Shown here: positions 13,487 through 17,634 of the stretch, piece after piece
How positions within the stretch are numbered: position 1 is the stretch's first letter
How the letters are laid out: every line of letters starts with the position of its first letter
From: Comamonadaceae bacterium
Lineage (GTDB): Bacteria > Pseudomonadota > Gammaproteobacteria > Burkholderiales > Burkholderiaceae_C
Assembly (NCBI GenBank): GCA_947460165.1
Contig: CANHKH010000022.1
Coordinates: 1 to 17,634 of the forward strand
Direction: 5' to 3'
DNA: 17,634 nt
The notes under the pieces: generated by a model
The model's database searches: none
What the model saw: only the letters and a program-made list of their open reading frames with translations
Told to the model about the DNA's origin: nothing
Position numbers and translations under genes: made by a program

Positions 13487-15225
13487 ACGACATTCGCCGC
13501 ACCATTTTGTGGGTGATCTTTGGTTTTTCCATGGTCCTGCTCTGGGACCAATGGCAGATTCACAACGGCCACAAGCCCACCTTTTTCCCGCAGCCCGCCA
13601 CGGCGCCTGCCAACAAAGCGCCAGCCGCCGCCGACGGTGCGGCCATTCCTGCGCCTGTGGCCACGGCTGCCGCTGGCGCGGGCGTGAGTGCTGTGCCCGG
13701 TGCCGTGCCAGCTGCGGCGCCAACGTCGGTCGGGGCCGTGCCCTCGGCACCCGCACAGCCAGCCTCGGTCAAGAAGGAACGCGTCGAGGTCAAAACCGAC
13801 GTGCTGCAACTGAGCTTTGACAGCGAAGGCGGCTCGGTGGTGCGCTCAGTCTTTAACAAGTACGGCGACCTCAAAGACGCGTCCAAGGGTTTTGTGCTTT
13901 TTGATGAAAGCCGCGACCGCGTCTACGTGGCCCAGTCCGGTTTGATCGACCAGGCCGGCGTGGCCTTGCCCACCCACAAGACCGTGATGACGGTGCTGCC
14001 TGGCGAGCGCGAGCTCAAAGACGGCCAAGACCAGCTCGAATTGAAGTTCGAGTCCCCCGAGGTCGGTGGCGTCAAGCTGCTCAAAACCTATGTGCTCAAG
14101 CGCGGGGCTTACGACATCACCGTGCGCCACGAGCTTTTTAACGTGGGTGCGGCCCCGGTCACGCCCCAGGTGTACATGCAGCTGGTGCGCGACGGCAACA
14201 AGCCCGAGGGCGAGTCGGCTTTTTACTCCACCTTCACCGGTCCTGCGGTCTACACCGACCTGAAAAAATACCAAAAGGTCGAGTTCACCGACATTGAAAA
14301 GAACAAGGTCGAGGCTGAAAAGCAATCGACCAATGGCTACATTGCCATGGTGCAGCACTACTTTGCCTCGGCTTGGCTGCTGGGTGACAAGGTGCAGCGC
14401 GACATGTTTTTGCGCAAGGTCGACACCAACTTGTACGCCGTGGGCATGATTGCCCCCCTCAAGGCCTTGGCGCCTGGCGCCAGCCAGGTATTTGAGGCCA
14501 AGCTGTTTATCGGCCCGCAGGAAGAAAAAACCCTGGAAGCGCTCAGCCCCGGTCTGGAGCTGGTCAAAGACTACGGCTGGCTGACCATTTTGTCCAAGCC
14601 CCTGTATTGGTTGCTGGACAAGCTGCACAGCTTTTTGCACAACTGGGGCTGGGCCATCGTGGCGCTGGTGCTGCTGCTCAAGATTGCCTTTTACTGGCTC
14701 AACGCCAAAGCCTACGCCAGCATGGCCAAGATGAAGGCGGTCAACCCCAAAGTCATGGAAATGCGCGAGCGCCTGAAGGACAAGCCACAGGAAATGCAGG
14801 TGGCCATGATGAAAATTTACAAGGAAGAAAAAGTCAACCCCATGGGCGGGTGCTTTCCCATCATGATTCAAATCCCGGTCTTCATTGCGCTGTACTGGGT
14901 GCTGCTGTCCAGTGTGGAAATGCGCAATGCGCCTTGGATCTTATGGATCCAAGACCTCTCCGCGCCCGACCCATTCTTCATCTTGCCCGTGGTGATGACG
15001 CTGACCACCTTGCTGCAAACCGCACTCAACCCCGCACCGCCCGACCCCATGCAGGCCAAGCTGATGTGGTTCATGCCCTTGATTTTCTCGGTGATGTTCT
15101 TTTTCTTCCCGGCCGGCCTGGTGCTGTACTGGATCACCAACAACATCTTGTCGATCGCCCAGCAGTGGATGATCAACACCCGCATGGGCGTGCCGCCGCA
15201 GTTCAACCTGCCCAAGTTCAAGTAA
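13483..15225 (+). CDS. yidC: Membrane protein insertase YidC
   Basis: A 580-residue Gram-negative-type YidC that inserts and folds inner-membrane proteins, alone or with SecYEG. The N-terminal transmembrane anchor (about residues 6-21) is followed by an Ala/Pro-rich linker and the large periplasmic beta domain. The conserved insertase core starts near Tyr364. The transmembrane helix at about 390-406 carries Lys400 at the position of the catalytic-groove Arg366 of E. coli, preserving the positive charge. The cytosolic hairpin KMKAVNPKVMEMRERLKD and the EEKVNPMGGCFPIMIQIPVF helix (Cys457) follow, then three more helices ending WITNNILSIAQQW. It overlaps yidD by 4 bp and is followed within 10 nt by an intrinsic terminator. 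Confidence 0.98.
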   Translation: MNDIRRTILWVIFGFSMVLLWDQWQIHNGHKPTFFPQPATAPANKAPAAADGAAIPAPVATAAAGAGVSAVPGAVPAAAPTSVGAVPSAPAQPASVKKERVEVKTDVLQLSFDSEGGSVVRSVFNKYGDLKDASKGFVLFDESRDRVYVAQSGLIDQAGVALPTHKTVMTVLPGERELKDGQDQLELKFESPEVGGVKLLKTYVLKRGAYDITVRHELFNVGAAPVTPQVYMQLVRDGNKPEGESAFYSTFTGPAVYTDLKKYQKVEFTDIEKNKVEAEKQSTNGYIAMVQHYFASAWLLGDKVQRDMFLRKVDTNLYAVGMIAPLKALAPGASQVFEAKLFIGPQEEKTLEALSPGLELVKDYGWLTILSKPLYWLLDKLHSFLHNWGWAIVALVLLLKIAFYWLNAKAYASMAKMKAVNPKVMEMRERLKDKPQEMQVAMMKIYKEEKVNPMGGCFPIMIQIPVFIALYWVLLSSVEMRNAPWILWIQDLSAPDPFFILPVVMTLTTLLQTALNPAPPDPMQAKLMWFMPLIFSVMFFFFPAGLVLYWITNNILSIAQQWMINTRMGVPPQFNLPKFK

Positions 15226-15232
15226 GCACTGC

Positions 15233-15261
15233 AAGGGCCGCCGATCAAGCGGCCCTTTTTT
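15233..15261 (+). terminator. Intrinsic terminator after yidC
   Basis: Arms AAGGGCCGC (15233-15241) and GCGGCCCTT (15249-15257) pair perfectly over 9 bp around a 7-nt loop, and a run of six T residues ends at 15261. It is the only textbook Rho-independent terminator I see in the window. It ends 7 nt before the mnmE ATG. Confidence 0.88.
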
Positions 15262-15268
15262 GCGCGCC

Positions 15269-16708
15269 ATGTTTGCCCGCCACCAAGACCCCATCGTCGC
15301 CATCGCCACCGCCCCCGGCCGGGGCGCGGTGGGCATGGTGCGTGTCTCGGGCACGGGCTTGCGGGCTTTGGCCGAGCAGCTCACGGGCAAGCAGCTGCAG
15401 CCACGCTTGGCCACTTATGGCCCTTTTTTGGACGCGACCGGCCAGCCCATAGACCAAGGCCTGGCCCTGTTTTTCCCGGCCCCGCACTCCTACACCGGCC
15501 AAGACGTGTTCGAACTGCAGGCCCATGGCGGGCCGGTGGTGCTGCAGCTGTTGCTGCAGCGCTGCTTGCAGGCAGCAGCCCAGCCCGATGCGCTGACCGG
15601 CCAGCCCTTGCTGCCAGGCCTGCGCACGGCCGAGCCGGGCGAGTTCACGCAGCGGGCTTTTTTGAACGACAAAATCGACCTGGCGCAGGCCGAGGCCATT
15701 GCCGACCTGATTGATGCCAGCACCGAAACCGCCGCGCGCTCGGCCGCGCGCTCGCTGTCGGGCGAGTTTTCGCAAGAAATTGCCGCCTTGCTGGCGCAGC
15801 TCACGCACCTGCGCATGCTGGTGGAAGCCACGCTGGACTTTCCGGAAGAAGACATTGACTTCATCGAGCAGGCCGACGCCAAAGGCCAGCTCCAGCGCCT
15901 GCAGGCCAGGCTGGAGGCGGTGATGCAAAAAGCCCAGCAAGGCGCCATCTTGCGAGAAGGCATCAAGGTGGTGATTGCCGGCCAGCCCAACGCGGGCAAG
16001 AGCTCGCTGCTCAACGCTTTGGCCGGGGCAGAACTGGCCATCGTCACACCCATTGCGGGCACCACGCGCGACAAGGTCTCGCAGCTGCTGCAAATTGAGG
16101 GCGTGCCGCTGCATGTGGTGGACACCGCTGGCCTGCGCGACGCCGAGCTGCCCGGCGTGGACGAGGTCGAGAAAATTGGCATTGCCCGCGCCTGGGCCGA
16201 GATTCAAAGCGCCGATGCCGTGCTGTTTTTGCATGACCTCACGCGCCAGCACGGGCCATCGGACGAAGCGACCAGCTACCGTGCCGCCGACCAAGCCATT
16301 GCCGATGCGCTGGCCCGCCAGCTGCCTGCGGCCACGCCGGTGCTGCAGGTGTGGAACAAAACCGATGCGGCCTCCCCCCAGGCACAGGCCAGCGCGGACG
16401 GCTTGCGCATCTCAGCCAAAACAGGCGACGGCCTGGACGCCTTGCGCCAGCAGCTGCTCCAAGTGGTGGGTTGGCAGTCGGCGCCTGAAGGCGTGTTCAT
16501 GGCCCGCGAGCGCCATGTGCAGGCGCTGCGCCGGGTTCAAGCGCAGCTGCTCCAAGCTCAGGCCCAGCTCTGGTGCGCAGCGCCTGCACTGGACCTCTTG
16601 GCCGAAGACCTGCGCCAAGCCCAGCAGGCGCTCAGCCAGATCACGGGCGAGTTCACGCCGGACGACTTGCTGGGCGAGATTTTTTCCAAGTTCTGCATTG
16701 GCAAGTAA
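15269..16708 (+). CDS. mnmE: tRNA modification GTPase MnmE
   Basis: A 479-residue MnmE, which with MnmG installs the (carboxymethyl)aminomethyl group on wobble U34 of certain tRNAs. The folate-binding N-terminal domain includes IVAIATAPGRGAVGMVRVSG and AEPGEFTQRAFLNDKIDLAQ. The GTPase domain has the P-loop GQPNAGKS (residues 238-245), switch AGTTRD, DTAG (285-288) and NKTD (363-366). The C-terminal FCIGK ends with the essential cysteine of the family. A Gln/Ala-rich insert of about a dozen residues (LLLQRCLQAAAQPDAL) precedes the PGEF motif. The ATG at 15269 has no visible ribosome-binding site and lies immediately after the yidC terminator; a TTG at 15260 is in frame but falls in the T-run. 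mnmG is not adjacent. Confidence 0.97.
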   Translation: MFARHQDPIVAIATAPGRGAVGMVRVSGTGLRALAEQLTGKQLQPRLATYGPFLDATGQPIDQGLALFFPAPHSYTGQDVFELQAHGGPVVLQLLLQRCLQAAAQPDALTGQPLLPGLRTAEPGEFTQRAFLNDKIDLAQAEAIADLIDASTETAARSAARSLSGEFSQEIAALLAQLTHLRMLVEATLDFPEEDIDFIEQADAKGQLQRLQARLEAVMQKAQQGAILREGIKVVIAGQPNAGKSSLLNALAGAELAIVTPIAGTTRDKVSQLLQIEGVPLHVVDTAGLRDAELPGVDEVEKIGIARAWAEIQSADAVLFLHDLTRQHGPSDEATSYRAADQAIADALARQLPAATPVLQVWNKTDAASPQAQASADGLRISAKTGDGLDALRQQLLQVVGWQSAPEGVFMARERHVQALRRVQAQLLQAQAQLWCAAPALDLLAEDLRQAQQALSQITGEFTPDDLLGEIFSKFCIGK

Positions 16709-16753
16709 GGCGCGGGGCCCTGGGCTGCGGCTCGCTACACTGACTTGTTTACC

Positions 16754-16777
16754 TGGTATTTCTGTCCAGAAACACCA
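16754..16777. promoter_or_regulatory. Operator-like inverted repeat upstream of the alcohol dehydrogenase gene
   Basis: Arms TGGTATTTCTG (16754-16764) and CAGAAACACCA (16767-16777) match at 10 of 11 positions around a 2-nt centre. So short a centre suits a dimeric DNA-binding protein better than an RNA hairpin. It lies 57 bp before the start codon, where a repressor or activator of the gene could act; no regulator gene is in the window. Confidence 0.55.
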
Positions 16778-16834
16778 AGGCCCACACACCGACCCAGGCG
16801 CTGCCATGCCGCGCCAGCTTGAGGAGAATGTTTG

Positions 16835-17634
16835 ATGAAATCCCGCGCCGCCGTCGCCTTTGAAGCCGGCCAACCCTTGCAAATTGTTGAGATCGACGTG
16901 GCTCCGCCCCAAAAAGGCGAGGTGCTCATCAAGATCACCCACACCGGCGTGTGCCACACCGACGCCTTCACGCTCTCGGGTGAGGACCCAGAAGGTTTGT
17001 TTCCGGTGGTGCTCGGCCACGAGGGCGCGGGCATCGTGGTGGAGGTGGGCGAAGGCGTGACCAGCGTCCAGCCCGGCGACCATGTGATTCCGCTGTACAC
17101 CGCCGAGTGCGGCCAGTGCCTGTTTTGCAAGTCCGGCAAAACCAACCTCTGCGTGGCCGTGCGCGCCACCCAAGGCAAGGGCGTGATGCCCGACGGGACC
17201 AGCCGCCTTTCTTACCAGGGCCAGCCCATCTTCCACTACATGGGTTGCTCGACCTTCAGCGAATACACCGTGGTGGCCGAGGTGTCGCTGGCCAAGATCC
17301 GGCCCGACGCCAACCCCGAGCAGGTCTGCCTCTTGGGCTGCGGCGTGACCACGGGCTTGGGCGCGGTCAAAAATACCGCCAAGGTGCAGCCGGGCGACAC
17401 GGTGGCCGTGTTCGGTCTGGGCGGCATTGGCCTGGCGGTGGTGCAGGGCGCCAAGCTGGCAAAGGCCGGCCGCATCATCGCCATAGACACCAACCCCTCC
17501 AAGTTTGAGCTGGCGCGCACCTTTGGCGCAACCGACTGCGTCAACCCCAAAGACCACGACAAACCCATACAGCAGGTGATTGTCGAGATGACCGGCTGGG
17601 GCGTGGACCACAGCTTTGAGTGCATAGGCAACAC
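16835..17634 (+). CDS. S-(hydroxymethyl)glutathione dehydrogenase/class III alcohol dehydrogenase (partial)
   Basis: The first 266 residues of a zinc-dependent class III alcohol dehydrogenase (frmA/adhC type), cut by the window end; full-length relatives have about 370. The enzyme oxidises S-hydroxymethylglutathione formed from formaldehyde, using NAD, and also reduces S-nitrosoglutathione. Catalytic zinc ligands Cys40 (GVCHTDAFTLSGEDPEG), His62-Glu63 (GHEGAG) and Cys169 are present. So are the structural zinc cysteines 92, 95, 98 and 106 (CGQCLFCKSGKTNLC), and the NAD motif GLGGIG at 194-199. AGGAG lies 8 nt before the ATG. It is 126 bp downstream of mnmE with a candidate operator between them, so it probably has its own promoter. 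An S-formylglutathione hydrolase gene often follows, but that lies outside the view. Confidence 0.95.
   Translation, partial: MKSRAAVAFEAGQPLQIVEIDVAPPQKGEVLIKITHTGVCHTDAFTLSGEDPEGLFPVVLGHEGAGIVVEVGEGVTSVQPGDHVIPLYTAECGQCLFCKSGKTNLCVAVRATQGKGVMPDGTSRLSYQGQPIFHYMGCSTFSEYTVVAEVSLAKIRPDANPEQVCLLGCGVTTGLGAVKNTAKVQPGDTVAVFGLGGIGLAVVQGAKLAKAGRIIAIDTNPSKFELARTFGATDCVNPKDHDKPIQQVIVEMTGWGVDHSFECIGN

Noticed and set aside
14933..14953. 8-bp inverted repeat CTTGGATC/GATCCAAG inside yidC
   Set aside because: It follows from the coding of the conserved Trp-Ile-Leu-Trp-Ile stretch and has no T-run; most likely coincidental.
15260..15268. TTG start for mnmE three codons upstream of the ATG
   Set aside because: The TTG lies within the terminator T-run; the ATG at 15269 fits the family N-terminus better.
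16709..16834. Terminator for mnmE
   Set aside because: The GGGCCC-containing stretch after the stop has no proper stem with a T-run, and the dyad further on looks like a protein-binding site.

Overview
The window looks like a chromosomal replication-origin region from a betaproteobacterium of the order Burkholderiales, most likely a Comamonadaceae-type genome. The evidence is high GC, a Bug/TctC-type periplasmic receptor, the RnpA and YidC sequence style, and the arrangement gyrB-dnaN-dnaA (minus strand) facing away from rpmH-rnpA-yidD-yidC-mnmE (plus strand). I cannot fix the genus from sequence alone.

Layout: (1) 14-4881 is a metabolic accessory region. Two hydrolases overlap by 4 bp on the minus strand: a PuuE-like polysaccharide deacetylase family protein and an isochorismatase/N-carbamoylsarcosine amidase family protein. 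They diverge from a fused flavin/Fe-S/NAD(P) ene-reductase of the 2,4-dienoyl-CoA reductase/trimethylamine dehydrogenase type, which is followed by a Bug-family solute receptor. Together they suggest uptake and degradation of an unidentified small organic acid or amide. (2) 5110-6271 is a small mobile-type module. It holds an Xre-like HTH protein (mobile mystery protein A) overlapping a Fic-domain protein (mobile mystery protein B), behind a strong sigma70-like promoter embedded in a striking array of repeats. (3) 6272-6569 is an unexplained gap. (4) 6570-12029 holds gyrB, dnaN and dnaA on the minus strand. (5) 12030-12476 is the dnaA-rpmH divergent region and the best oriC candidate here, but it contains only one perfect DnaA box, which sits on the -35 of the likely dnaA promoter. 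(6) 12477-16708 holds rpmH, rnpA, yidD, yidC and mnmE, serving the ribosome, RNase P, membrane protein insertion and tRNA modification; a textbook intrinsic terminator sits just before mnmE. (7) 16835 to the window end is a truncated class III alcohol dehydrogenase (glutathione-dependent formaldehyde oxidation), preceded by an operator-like inverted repeat.

The housekeeping genes look intact and ordinary. The most interesting part is the Fic/HTH module: it converges on gyrB, its promoter is surrounded by periodic repeats about 32-33 bp apart, and related Fic toxins are known to modify GyrB. No rRNA, tRNA, CRISPR array, transposase or recognisable insertion sequence was seen.
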